This document shows positions 26,101 to 33,282 of a stretch of 64,000 bases of DNA, one piece after another. This DNA comes from Nonomuraea coxensis DSM 45129. GTDB taxonomy: Bacteria > Actinomycetota > Actinomycetes > Streptosporangiales > Streptosporangiaceae. A model generated the notes under the pieces. That model saw only the letters and a program-made list of their open reading frames with translations, did no database searches and had not been told where the DNA came from. Numbering within the stretch: position 1 is the first letter of the stretch; the number at the start of each line of letters is the position of its first letter. The DNA lies in NCBI RefSeq assembly GCF_019397265.1, contig NZ_CP068985.1, forward strand, positions 7,041,001 to 7,105,000, written 5' to 3'. Made by a program: the position numbers and the translations under genes.

Positions 26101-26346
26101 CTCGCCTCTGACCCAGCCCAGGAGGTGCGTCTTGCCGGCGCCGCCCTCGCCCTGGATCACGACGCCGAGCGGGCTGCTCCTGGAGTCCTCGCACGCCTCG
26201 TCGATGCCGTCGAGGATGAGCTGCTCCGCGCGTGGGTGCACGCCGCCGACGTGGAAGGGCGGCGGGTTCCAGGCGTGCTCGGCCGTGGTCGCCCAGTTGA
26301 GCACCCTGGAGATCGCGCGCAGCGCCTTTTCCTCGGACTCGTTCAT
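23113..26346 (-). CDS. Two-module ATPase: AAA-type domain fused to a HerA/FtsK-like translocase domain
   Basis: A 1077-residue protein. Module 1 (about 40-400) is a P-loop ATPase with Walker A GEGGAGKT (66-73) and Walker B VIAVDQID (242-248). Residues 430-610 are an unrecognised linker domain. Residues 619-640 are almost pure Pro/Ser. Module 2 (about 665-1060) has Walker A GSGSGKT (698-704), Walker B VMDEAQ (945-950) and FATQTPRGL, as in HerA/VirB4-type DNA or protein pumps. The start overlaps the winged-helix gene stop (ATGA). HerA-like ATPases often act with nucleases in phage defence or DNA processing. With the DUF4365-like gene upstream this is the core of a candidate system. Biochemical role is inferred only. 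Confidence 0.85.
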   Translation of the reverse strand: MNESEEKALRAISRVLNWATTAEHAWNPPPFHVGGVHPRAEQLILDGIDEACEDSRSSPLGVVIQGEGGAGKTHLLGWVRGEIARAGGYFFLLDFSAGDDFWRRAAGAMVDDLGRSAAGPDTPAQAVVALRGLAALAGAGERIAAAVEGGKGLTREDLDALVAGLVARDRRLQRCRDTIRALALYAVATGPAFDVAHDHLMSTEEAEEGDRGAWGMSRGIKAPHDIVVELSTILALTGPSVIAVDQIDGLLEHSRATTDAGPDAPPSGNGSRKDVIDEIASGLMALVHATHRTLCLVACLPSSWSLIRDRAIATAKDRFRPSLILGTIATPDLARNLVERRFAVAFARAGFTPPHPAWPVAPAAFATAPGRTPRTLLRLIAAHVTTCRTEGVVRLLERFDREDQVPVPPPQDGGVPAVPEASLARLDARFADLRGRADVSAAFDPEHEDELAPSLLAAGLDAWIKEQDKAGESFSVDPPPGRRPSLHARLRQALDPESERQRHWTFRMIGAAHHIAALKRLNDGITASGLGPETPGRCFVVLRNQAWSEGPATRARLAELKEWGGLSLPVRGDDLRVFAALRQLAADGDPEFEIWLRTRRPAGATELFTALFGTLTREETPPPSPPPPPSPPPPPQLPAPEPVRAAGAGPKHARAGGSGPEPAGGHASVIPVGRRMDTGAELELKLSVLTRHTAVFAGSGSGKTVFLRRLIEECALLGVSSIVLDSNNDLARLGDPWPAPPPGWGDGDAGKAARYLAETEVVIWTPGRSRGRPLTFQPLPDFAAVLDDRDELDTALALAVEALAHRANVNGASAKARKGKAILRQALAHFARSGGGEFAAFLGLLGALPLEVSQIDRADQLAAELGQLLTAATITDPLFAGSGEPADPGQLLTPSPGKRARVSVISFVGLSDQARPAFVNQLQMALFSWIRRNPARGRPLNGLYVMDEAQALVPATPRTEALASTLTLASQARKYGLGLVFATQTPRGLHNHIAGNATTQFIGRINSPTQIEVVQGLARARGGRADRVGRLEAGQFYAASDGVPEVLVRARQCLSHHPPDPLTEQEIVERAGSRPSR
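24443..24490. repeat. 18-bp tandem repeat encoding the proline-rich hinge
   Basis: GGCGGCGGCGGTGGTGAC occurs twice in tandem (24443-24460, 24461-24478) plus a partial third copy. On the minus strand it encodes the SPPPPP repeats between the two ATPase modules. It is in phase, so length variation would change only hinge length. Confidence 0.85.
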
Positions 26347-26993
26347 CGCGCCTCGATCGCCAGCAGATGCTTGCTCACGCCGCCCACGAGGACGGCGGCG
26401 GTCCTGTCCTCGTCGGTCAGCCTCTTCTGGTCCGCCTCCGGGGCCAGGTGGACGTCCGGGAGCCGTTCGAGCCGCCGCAGCGCCTCGTCGGCCGCCTCGC
26501 GGGGCACGTCCCCCAGCTCCGCGCGCAGCCGCTTCAGCGGCACCCAGTCCTGCGGCTCGCGGGCCAGCCGCCAGTAGGCGTCGCGGATCGCCCCGGGCAG
26601 CTCGGCGGGCGGCTCAGCAGGGGCGGCGCCGGCGCCGCCCCGGCGGGACGTGATCACGAACTCGGCGAGGCTCAGGTCCGCCGCGTCGAGATAGCCCCTG
26701 AGCAGGTGGAGCACGCCGTAGAGGGTGCGCCCGAGCGAGCCTCCGCGGTCCGGGGCCGTGCCGTCCAGCTCCGTCACGCACCAGGCCCAGCCGTCGTCGG
26801 TGAGCGTGTGGTGGTAGGACCTGCCGGGCTTCTCGCTCGTGACGAGACCGCTCGTGTTCAGGCGCCGCCGGGGCTGCCCGTCGAGCGTGCAGCCGACGTG
26901 GGCCTTGAGCTCCGCGTTGGACGCCGTCCCGCCGAGCGTCATCAGGCCCAGGAGCACGGCACGTTCGCGGGTGCCGAAACCGGTGTTCTTCAT
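26343..26993 (-). CDS. Winged-helix-like protein of the HerA/DUF4365 gene set
   Basis: A 216-residue protein. The first 75 residues look like a winged-helix domain: helical RERAVLLGLMTLGGTASNAE, recognition-like HVGCTLDGQPRRRLNTSGLV, and a wing-like SYHHTLTDDGWAW. The rest is mixed helical, with a possible second winged unit (VPLKRLRAELGDVPREAADE). There is no enzyme motif. The ATG at 26993 is two bases past the stop of the upstream gene, and its own stop overlaps the ATPase start. It could recognise DNA or serve as the system's specificity or repressor subunit (inference). Confidence 0.7.
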   Translation of the reverse strand: MKNTGFGTRERAVLLGLMTLGGTASNAELKAHVGCTLDGQPRRRLNTSGLVTSEKPGRSYHHTLTDDGWAWCVTELDGTAPDRGGSLGRTLYGVLHLLRGYLDAADLSLAEFVITSRRGGAGAAPAEPPAELPGAIRDAYWRLAREPQDWVPLKRLRAELGDVPREAADEALRRLERLPDVHLAPEADQKRLTDEDRTAAVLVGGVSKHLLAIEAR

Positions 26994-26995
26994 GG

Positions 26996-28096
26996 TCAGC
27001 TCTCCTCGGATCGATCGTCCACGTCGGTGGTGAAGCCGGTCGCCATGAGCTCGCGGCGGCCGTTGACCTCCCTGAGCGTGCCGGCGGCACGTACGGGGAT
27101 CCGGTGCCGGTGCGCCCGGACGGCCACGTCGTAGTCCGCCTCGCCGGGCAGGCGCACCCAGATGATGGCGCGGCGCGGCTCGCCGTCCCCGATCGTCACC
27201 CGGCCGCGTACGTGGACGCGGAACCGGTCCTCGCCCCCGTTGTCGAAGAGCGCGCCGATGAGGCCCGTCACCGTGGCGCTCTCGTGGTGCAGGCGCCGCA
27301 GCCGGTGGCCGACGCGGCGCAGCAGCGTGCCGGTCCCCGGCTCGAAGACCACGCTCCGCGCGGGGACCTCGGAGGGCAGGGCGCGGGCCCAGCGGAAGCC
27401 GACCTCGAACCGGTCGCCAGGGTCGGCGCCGGCGAAGCGGGCGAGCGCGAGGCACAGGTCGGCCGACACGCCGTCGCGTACGAGGTCGTCGAAGACGCTG
27501 ATGTCGCCGGTTCCGCGCACCTCGGCGGTGGCCTCGCGCAGGAGCAGCGCGGCGCGCTGGAGCAGGGTCAGGGCGCGGCGGGCCGGTGGAGGGCCGCCGG
27601 GGTCGTCGCCGTCCAGCGGGAGGCGTACGGTGAGGACGTCCGAGGACGGCACGATCGGTCCGATCCGGACGCGCGCCAGCAGGTCGCGCACGGCTCTGGG
27701 AGCTGGGCCGTCGAACACCGGCCTGGGCCCGCCCAGCGCGGCCCGCGCGGCCGCGCCGAGGGCGGCGTGCGCGCTGGTCATGGCCGTGACGGCGTCCACC
27801 AGCCCGAGCTCACCGCCCGCGGGGACGATGGGCGCGCGGTACCACTGGACGTCGGCCATGGGCGAGCCGATGTCGGAGGCGATGTCCTCGGGAGCACGGC
27901 CCTCCACCCGCGCGAGCAGCGACAGGATCTCCCTGAGCCGCCGCGGCCCGTCGGCCAGGTGATCGGTGCCGGGCACGAGGATCTCGTGGTCGCCGTCGTG
28001 CACCCAGCTCGCCGCGCCCCTCCAGGTCTCCGGCCGGCGGACCCAGCCGGTCGCGGCGAGATAGCTGCTGACGTCGGCGACCGTCAGGCTCCTCAT
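26996..28096 (-). CDS. Unknown protein of the HerA/DUF4365 gene set
   Basis: A 366-residue soluble protein that I do not recognise. The N-terminus (SLTVADVSSYLAATGWVRRP) resembles a small helical module. The remainder is alpha/beta, with strand-rich stretches such as FRVHVRGRVTIGDGEPRRAI and PVRAAGTLREVNGRRELMAT. There is no catalytic signature, signal peptide or membrane segment. Translation is coupled upstream (ATGA overlap with the nuclease gene) and the winged-helix gene starts two bases after its stop, so it is expected to be an obligate component. Confidence 0.7.
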   Translation of the reverse strand: MRSLTVADVSSYLAATGWVRRPETWRGAASWVHDGDHEILVPGTDHLADGPRRLREILSLLARVEGRAPEDIASDIGSPMADVQWYRAPIVPAGGELGLVDAVTAMTSAHAALGAAARAALGGPRPVFDGPAPRAVRDLLARVRIGPIVPSSDVLTVRLPLDGDDPGGPPPARRALTLLQRAALLLREATAEVRGTGDISVFDDLVRDGVSADLCLALARFAGADPGDRFEVGFRWARALPSEVPARSVVFEPGTGTLLRRVGHRLRRLHHESATVTGLIGALFDNGGEDRFRVHVRGRVTIGDGEPRRAIIWVRLPGEADYDVAVRAHRHRIPVRAAGTLREVNGRRELMATGFTTDVDDRSEES

Positions 28097-28605
28097 CGGG
28101 CGGACGGCCCTGCGGGCGCCCCGACGAGCTCGCGTAAGGCGCGGACCGTGAGAACGTTCCCGAGCGGCACCTGGAGCGGCACCTTGCGGGCGGCGCTTGG
28201 CGCGGCGATGGGCCGCTCGCCCTCGAAGCCGCGGTAGTAGCAGAGCCGGCTCAGCGTGAGCCCGTCGGTCTCGACGCGGGCGTACCGGTCGCTCTCCTGC
28301 GGGACCACGACCAGGAACAGGTAACGCGGAACGAGAAAGGGCCCGGCGACGAGTTTGTTGTACTGCACCTCGTTCAGTCCGCGGAAATGCAGGTCCGCGC
28401 CCTTGGAGCGCGGGTCCGACCAGGACTTGATCTGCACCTCGATGGCGGGCGAGGAAATGTGGCCGGCCCTTCCGGCATAGCGGAAGCCCAGGTCGATGCC
28501 GTCGTGGTCGAGGTCGTCCTGATAGACGAGCAGGCCCGCCGCCGAGGCGAGCACCCGCACGTAGTCCTCGGCGAACTTGCCCTGATGATTTCGCTGGTCC
28601 AGCAC
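28093..28605 (-). CDS. DUF4365-like putative nuclease
   Basis: A 170-residue protein. GKFAEDYVRVLASAAGLLVY, HDGIDLGF and IEVQIKSW, in that order, match the E...D-G-D...Q-x-K core of DUF4365, a PD-(D/E)xK-like nuclease family. The end has the LFLVVVP strand also typical of it. I choose GTG 28605, which has GAGGGAGA five bases upstream and gives the family's usual length and N-terminus (MLDQRNHQGKFAED). A long ORF extending further upstream is an open-frame artefact of high GC. It is the first gene of the coupled set and the predicted DNA-cleaving effector. Confidence 0.75.
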   Translation of the reverse strand: MLDQRNHQGKFAEDYVRVLASAAGLLVYQDDLDHDGIDLGFRYAGRAGHISSPAIEVQIKSWSDPRSKGADLHFRGLNEVQYNKLVAGPFLVPRYLFLVVVPQESDRYARVETDGLTLSRLCYYRGFEGERPIAAPSAARKVPLQVPLGNVLTVRALRELVGAPAGPSAR

Positions 28606-28864
28606 CCGGTCTCCCTCGTCCGCCGCCCGACGCAGAAGGGTAGCGGCAAAAGGGACGCTCTTTCTTCCTTTTCTTTTACGGCCATCCAGAACAGGTGAAT
28701 TCGACCGGCGGAGCGCGGCGTCGTGGCCGCGGCGCTGAGGGCGGGCCACGGACCGGGGGCCACGCACTGTTCTCGTGCGTCCCGAACGGCGTTCACCTGC
28801 CGTTCCGCCCGCTGGCCCAGGCTTGCGGCCCGGCACCCTCATCGCACGCACGAGAGGCTTCACC

Positions 28865-30367
28865 GTGAGCAAGAACAAGGCCGAGCAGGCCGAGCAGGCC
28901 GAGGCGGCCCGGCTGTCCCGCCGGCGGCTGGTCAAGTACGCCGGCGTCGGCGCGACCCTGGCCGCCGCCGCTCCCCTGATGGGCGGCTCCCCCGCCCAGG
29001 CCGACGACGAGCGCAGGTTCGGCAACGGCGGCGGCAACGGCCGCCGGTGGCGGGCCGGCGACCACCACATCCACTCCGAGTACAGCGGCTCGTTCGACAC
29101 CAAGACGAACCCGCCCACCTTCCGCAAGGGCGCGGACGCGGTCTACCCGATCGTCACCAACGCGATCATGGCCAAGCACTTCGGCCTGACCTGGGCGATG
29201 TGCACCGACCACGGCGGCCCCACCCACTCCAAGGTGAACCTGGAGCAGGCCTACCCCGACCTGCTGCGCTCGCGGGTGCTGGTGCCCGAGGTGCTGCAGT
29301 TCTGGGGCATGGAGTTCGACGCGCCGGCGCTCGACCACCACACCCTGATGATCCCCCACCACGACGGTGAGGCGCAGCAGCTGTTCGAGCTGGAGAGCCG
29401 CTTCGCCAAGCACGACGCCTTCCCCGCCGACCCCGGCCGCGACACCGAGGCCAAGATGGTGGAGTTCCTCAAGGCGGCCCGCGACATGCGGCAGAAGCCG
29501 CTGGTGATCGCCCACCACGCCGCGCGCTCGGCGACCGGGCTGGGCGTGTGGGGCCAGGACACGCCGCGCGAGTTCCGCAACGGCAACAACGTGGCCCCCG
29601 ACGTGTACGTCGGCTTCGAGGGCGCCCCCGGCCACCAGGCCGGCCCGCTGAACGGCGGCGCGCGCGGCGGCTACGGCAACCACCCCACCTACGGCGGCTT
29701 CGACCAGATGACCGCCCGCGTCGGCGGCCTGTGGGACTCCCTGCTCGGCGAGGGCCGGCACTGGTGGATCACCGCCACCTCCGACTCCCACGTGCACTGG
29801 ACCCGCGGCGGCTCCGACTTCTGGCCGGGCGAGTACAGCAAGACGTACGTGATGGCCCGCCAGGACTACGGCGACATCATGGACGCCCTGCGCAATGGCC
29901 GCATCTTCGTCGCGACCGGCGACCTGGTCACCGCCCTGGACGTCACCGCGAGCGCCCAGGGCCGCTCCGCCACCGTGAGCGAGACGCTGGTCGTCGACAG
30001 CCGGGGCCGCGGCGACGTCGAGGTGGAGATCCGCTTCCGCCCGCTGAACGGCGTGAACGGCAACGGCGACCGTCCCGAGGTCCGGCGCGTCGACCTCATC
30101 GCCGGCCAGGTCACCGGCGTCAGCGCCGACCTCGACGCGGCCACCAACCCCACCACCAAGGTCGTCGCCCGCTTCGGCCCGAACGACTGGCGCCGCCAGG
30201 GCCAGGATTTCGTCATCCGCCACACCCTGCGCGACGTGGGCCAGGACAGCTATCTCCGGGTGCGCGGCACCAGCACCGACGAGATGGAGCCGCTCGCGGA
30301 CGGCAAGGAGAACCCCTGGCAGGACCTCTGGTTCTACTCCAACCCGGTCTTCATCCGGGTCCGCTGA
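28865..30367 (+). CDS. Tat-exported PHP-domain metal-dependent phosphoesterase
   Basis: A 500-residue protein. The twin-arginine signal SRRRLVKYAG and an Ala-rich h-region end at AQA, so it is exported folded. The PHP fold begins with GDHHIHSEYSGS (HxH metal ligands). TDHGG, IAHHAAR and SDSHVH supply further ligands of a trinuclear site. The C-terminal about 100 residues are beta-rich. GTG 28865 follows GAGAGG. The substrate is unknown; extracellular phosphomonoester or polyphosphate-type compounds are possible. It is divergent from the DUF4365 operon, with 259 bp between starts. Confidence 0.88.
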   Translation: MSKNKAEQAEQAEAARLSRRRLVKYAGVGATLAAAAPLMGGSPAQADDERRFGNGGGNGRRWRAGDHHIHSEYSGSFDTKTNPPTFRKGADAVYPIVTNAIMAKHFGLTWAMCTDHGGPTHSKVNLEQAYPDLLRSRVLVPEVLQFWGMEFDAPALDHHTLMIPHHDGEAQQLFELESRFAKHDAFPADPGRDTEAKMVEFLKAARDMRQKPLVIAHHAARSATGLGVWGQDTPREFRNGNNVAPDVYVGFEGAPGHQAGPLNGGARGGYGNHPTYGGFDQMTARVGGLWDSLLGEGRHWWITATSDSHVHWTRGGSDFWPGEYSKTYVMARQDYGDIMDALRNGRIFVATGDLVTALDVTASAQGRSATVSETLVVDSRGRGDVEVEIRFRPLNGVNGNGDRPEVRRVDLIAGQVTGVSADLDAATNPTTKVVARFGPNDWRRQGQDFVIRHTLRDVGQDSYLRVRGTSTDEMEPLADGKENPWQDLWFYSNPVFIRVR

Positions 30368-30390
30368 CCACCGCGCGCCCCGCCCGAGGA

Positions 30391-30518
30391 TCACCAGAGG
30401 CGGGGCAGCCGCGGGATCGCGGAGCGTCCGTTGAGCACCGGGACCTGCTTGCCCTTGGTGTGCCGGTGGACGGCTCTGGCCACCCTCTCGTACAGCTCGT
30501 GGACCCCGACCGTGGCGC
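30391..30518 (-). pseudogene. C-terminal remnant of an unidentified gene
   Basis: The minus frame reads VGVHELYERVARAVHRHTKG and continues KQVPVLNGRSAIPRLPRLW before a stop. It has strong coding character but no start. At about 30518 the similarity ends exactly where a plus-strand 3-hydroxyacyl-CoA dehydrogenase remnant begins. I cannot name the parent family. Confidence 0.6.
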
Positions 30519-30524
30519 CCCTCG

Positions 30525-30893
30525 ACCGACCCGGCGGTGCTCCGCGACGCCCGCGCCGTGCTCGCCCGGAGCGGGACCGAGGTCTCGGTGGTGCGCGACG
30601 CCGCGGGCTCGGTCGCGCAGCGGCTCCTGGCGTCGATCATCTCGGTGGCCTGCTCCGTCGCCGAGCGCTCCATCGCCTCCCCCGCCGACATCGACGCCGC
30701 GGCGACGGCCGGCCTCAGCTACCCGTACGGCCCCCTCGCCTGGGGCGAGCGCATCGGCGCCGGCAAGCTGCTCCGCCTGCAGTGGAACCTCCACGCCACC
30801 ACCGGCGACCCCCGCTACCGCCCCACCCGCTGGCTGACCGAACGCGTCCAGCTCGGCCTGCCGCTCACTCACCCGTTGTTCCCCACCGGGTAA
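30525..30893 (+). pseudogene. C-terminal remnant of a 3-hydroxyacyl-CoA dehydrogenase
   Basis: The frame entering at STDPAVLRDA encodes about 120 residues of the 3HCDH C-terminal helical domain: VVRDAAGSVAQRLLA, an ERSIASPADIDAA stretch, LSYPYGPLAWGERIG and TGDPRYRPTRWL. The NAD-binding Rossmann half is absent, and a minus-strand remnant of another gene lies directly upstream. A 118-residue ORF from GTG 30537 could still be translated, but it lacks the cofactor and catalytic half. Confidence 0.8.
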
Positions 30894-30982
30894 TGATTTC
30901 GGCAGACTGCCGGGGCGAGTTCTTCTCACTTCAGCCCTAACCGTAAGGTGAGCACGGATCACCGCATTGAGGTCGGGAGCAC

Positions 30983-32326
30983 ATGTTGCACGAGAAACTG
31001 TCGTCGATCTACGACAACGTCCTGCGCCGCAACCCTGGGGAGGTCGAGTTCCACCAGGCGGTGCGCGAGGTGCTCGATAGCATCGGCCCGGTCCTCGGCA
31101 AGCACCCCGAGTACGCCGAATCGAAGATCATCGAGCGCATCTGCGAGCCCGAGCGGCAGATCATCTTCCGCGTGCCGTGGCTGGACGACAGCGGCGAGGT
31201 GCAGATCAACCGCGGCTTCCGGGTGGAGTTCAACAGCGCGCTGGGGCCGTACAAGGGCGGGTTGCGCTTCCACCCCTCGGTCTACCTGGGGATCGTCAAG
31301 TTCCTGGGCTTCGAGCAGATCTTCAAGAACAGCCTGACGGGCCTGCCGATCGGCGGCGGCAAGGGCGGGTCCGACTTCGACCCCAAGGGCCGCTCCGACC
31401 GCGAGGTGATGAGGTTCTGCCAGAGCTTCATGACCGAGCTCTACCGGCACATCGGCGAGTACACCGACGTGCCCGCCGGTGACATCGGCGTCGGCGGGCG
31501 GGAGATCGGCTACCTGTTCGGCCAGTACAAGCGCATCACGAACCGCTACGAGTCGGGCGTGATCACCGGCAAGGGCCTGGCGTACGGCGGCGCGCAGGTG
31601 CGGACCGAGGCCACCGGCTACGGCTGCGCGTTCTTCGTGGAGGAGATGCTGAAGGCGCGCGGCACGTCGTTCGACGGCAAGCGGGTCGTGGTCTCCGGCT
31701 CCGGCAACGTCGCCGTCTACACGATCGAGAAGATCGAGCAGCTCGGCGGCGTCGTGGTGGCCTGCTCCGACTCCTCCGGCTACGTCGTGGACGAGAAGGG
31801 CATCGACCTGGCGCTGCTCAAGCACATCAAGCAGGTCGAGCGCGGCCGGCTGGAGACGTACGCGGCCCGCCGCGGCGACCACGTGTCCTTCGTGCCGGGC
31901 CGCAGCGTGTGGGAGGTGCCCTGCGAGGTGGCGATGCCGTCCGCCACGCAGAACGAGATCACCGGCCGCGACGCCGCGTTCCTCGTGGAGCACGGCTGTG
32001 TCGCGGTGGGCGAGGGCGCCAACATGCCGACCATGCCCGAGGGCATCAAGCTGTTCCTGGAGGCGGGGGTCGCGTTCGGGCCCGGCAAGGCCGCCAACGC
32101 GGGCGGCGTGGCGACGAGCGCGCTGGAGATGCAGCAGAACGCCAGCCGCGACTCGTGGACGTTCGAGTTCTCCGAGCACCGCCTTCAGGAGATCATGCGC
32201 GACATCCACGGCCGATGCCTGACGACCGCCGACGAGTACGGCATGCCCGGCGACTACGTGGCCGGCGCGAACATCGACGGCTTCCGCCGGGTCGCCGACG
32301 CCATGCTGGCGCTCGGCCTGATCTGA
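30983..32326 (+). CDS. gdhA: NADP-specific glutamate dehydrogenase
   Basis: A 447-residue hexameric GDH that aminates 2-oxoglutarate to glutamate. It has the catalytic block GPYKGGLRFHPSV, then LPIGGGKGGSDFDPKG with the catalytic Lys, the ADIGVGGREIGYLFG-like PAGDIGVGGREIGY, and the Rossmann VVVSGSGNVA. Length and the KGGSDFDPKG form indicate the NADP type (GdhA). GAGGTCGGGAG precedes ATG 30983. It is monocistronic, followed by a strong hairpin. Confidence 0.95.
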   Translation: MLHEKLSSIYDNVLRRNPGEVEFHQAVREVLDSIGPVLGKHPEYAESKIIERICEPERQIIFRVPWLDDSGEVQINRGFRVEFNSALGPYKGGLRFHPSVYLGIVKFLGFEQIFKNSLTGLPIGGGKGGSDFDPKGRSDREVMRFCQSFMTELYRHIGEYTDVPAGDIGVGGREIGYLFGQYKRITNRYESGVITGKGLAYGGAQVRTEATGYGCAFFVEEMLKARGTSFDGKRVVVSGSGNVAVYTIEKIEQLGGVVVACSDSSGYVVDEKGIDLALLKHIKQVERGRLETYAARRGDHVSFVPGRSVWEVPCEVAMPSATQNEITGRDAAFLVEHGCVAVGEGANMPTMPEGIKLFLEAGVAFGPGKAANAGGVATSALEMQQNASRDSWTFEFSEHRLQEIMRDIHGRCLTTADEYGMPGDYVAGANIDGFRRVADAMLALGLI

Positions 32327-32343
32327 GCCCTGCCGGGCCGCCT

Positions 32344-32393
32344 GTGACGCTGACGGCACCGGGTGCGTGAGGTACGCACCCGATGCGCGTCAC
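32344..32393 (+). terminator. Two-part hairpin after gdhA
   Basis: The outer stem GTGACGC/GCGTCAC (32344-32350, 32387-32393) encloses the perfect inner 9-bp stem CGGGTGCGT/ACGCACCCG (32360-32368, 32374-32382) with a 5-nt loop. It begins 18 bp after the stop. Confidence 0.75.
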
Positions 32394-32783
32394 GTCAGGC
32401 GCCGTGCCTGTGCTTGCCGCTGACGCGCCACGTGACCGAGGACGTGAGCGCGCCCTCGCGGCAGGCGGAGCCGCGGACGAAGGCGGTGGAGTCGCGGGGA
32501 CGGCGTCGTCGTACGCCCGCTCGCCGGCAGCGTGTTCCCCGACCATCAGCAGGCGGGCGATGAACGGCCACTCCGCCACCACGACCCGCCAGGCCGGCAT
32601 GGTCCGCCGGGTCACGGGGGCCGATCGAGGGGGTGGCCGCGCATCAGCCGCTGTCTCCTTCTGGCGGGTACAGGAGAACACCACGATTCGCGATCTTGAA
32701 CAGATGATCAGGCGTTCCGCTCACGGACGCCGCCAGGGACGGGCCGGCGCAAGCTGCAGACGCGCCGAAGTTTCTCCGGGCGT

Positions 32784-32797
32784 TGTTAACGTTAACA
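32784..32797. promoter_or_regulatory. LacI-type palindrome TGTTAACGTTAACA
   Basis: A perfect 14-bp palindrome with the central CG typical of LacI/GalR operators, 486 bp before the xylanase start. A near-identical site, TGTTAGCGCTAACA, precedes the GH62 gene at 35009-35022. Confidence 0.65.
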
Positions 32798-32970
32798 GGA
32801 AGCTTTGTCGTCAAACTCCTCCTCGGGGCCGGCGGGAGGTGGCGGCGTCACGGAGCAAATCCGAGCCGGTAAGCCATGTCAACCCCCGCCGTACCCGCCG
32901 GCGGCGCGAAAGGGACGGGGCCGGCCGCGCCCACCTGGCATTACAGGAAAAGACCCGCGCGGACGCCGCC

Positions 32971-32983
32971 GTGAAACTTTCAC
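32971..32983. promoter_or_regulatory. GAAACTTTC palindrome 1 (xylanase)
   Basis: GTGAAACTTTCAC is a 6-1-6 palindrome. The core GAAACTTTC matches the CGAAACTTTC element I recall from Streptomyces xylanase promoters. Confidence 0.65.
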
Positions 32984-33011
32984 CCCGGCCTGTCTCCGGC
33001 CGGGGCCGTGC

Positions 33012-33022
33012 CGAAACTTTCG
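33012..33022. promoter_or_regulatory. GAAACTTTC palindrome 2 (xylanase)
   Basis: CGAAACTTTCG is a perfect 5-1-5 palindrome, 41 bp after copy 1. Confidence 0.7.
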
Positions 33023-33079
33023 CCCTCTTCCGATCGAGCATAACCGCAGGAAGAAGGCGGAATCCCGGTGAAGCGGGGC

Positions 33080-33089
33080 GAAAACTTTC
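33080..33089. promoter_or_regulatory. Imperfect GAAACTTTC-like site 3 (xylanase)
   Basis: GAAAACTTTC has one extra A in the centre and lies 10 bp before the TTGACA hexamer. A further half site, CGAAACTT on the minus strand, overlaps the promoter spacer at 33104-33112. Confidence 0.45.
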
Positions 33090-33098
33090 TTTACATTC

Positions 33099-33127
33099 TT
33101 GACAAGTTTCGGCGAGGCTCCTCACAC
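33099..33127 (+). promoter_or_regulatory. Probable xylanase promoter
   Basis: Consensus TTGACA (33099-33104), then a 17-bp spacer containing the half operator AAGTTTCGG, then TCACAC (33122-33127) as a weak -10. The overlap of spacer and half site would allow repression by occlusion. The implied leader is about 150 nt. Confidence 0.5.
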
Positions 33128-33282
33128 TGAGTCCCCGAGGCGATCTCCCTGCCCCATCGGTGGCGCACGGCAGGGACCGCCGTCACGACGCCCTCGTGGT
33201 GCGCGTTCCCCGTGGCGCGGCGTCGGGTCATGCGGGTGCGTCCCGCACGTTCTCTCTCCGATTGGCTTATGGAGGCTCAGTC

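Larger units (their letters stand above)
32394..33282. other. Long intergenic/regulatory region before the xylanase
   Basis: There is no convincing intact gene. On the minus strand about 32395-32602 reads MPAWRVVVAEWPFIARLLMV, then after a frame change RDSTAFVRGSACREGA up to GKHRHGA and a stop at 32395. This could be a frameshifted gene remnant. From about 32700 onward the base composition drops in GC, and the stretch holds the xylan operator elements and promoter listed separately. The leader before the xylanase start is unusually long. Confidence 0.55.

Noticed and set aside
28606..29127. N-terminal extension of the DUF4365-like ORF
   Set aside because: Overlaps the signal-peptide region of the PHP gene, has random composition, and lies upstream of a strong RBS and GTG start.
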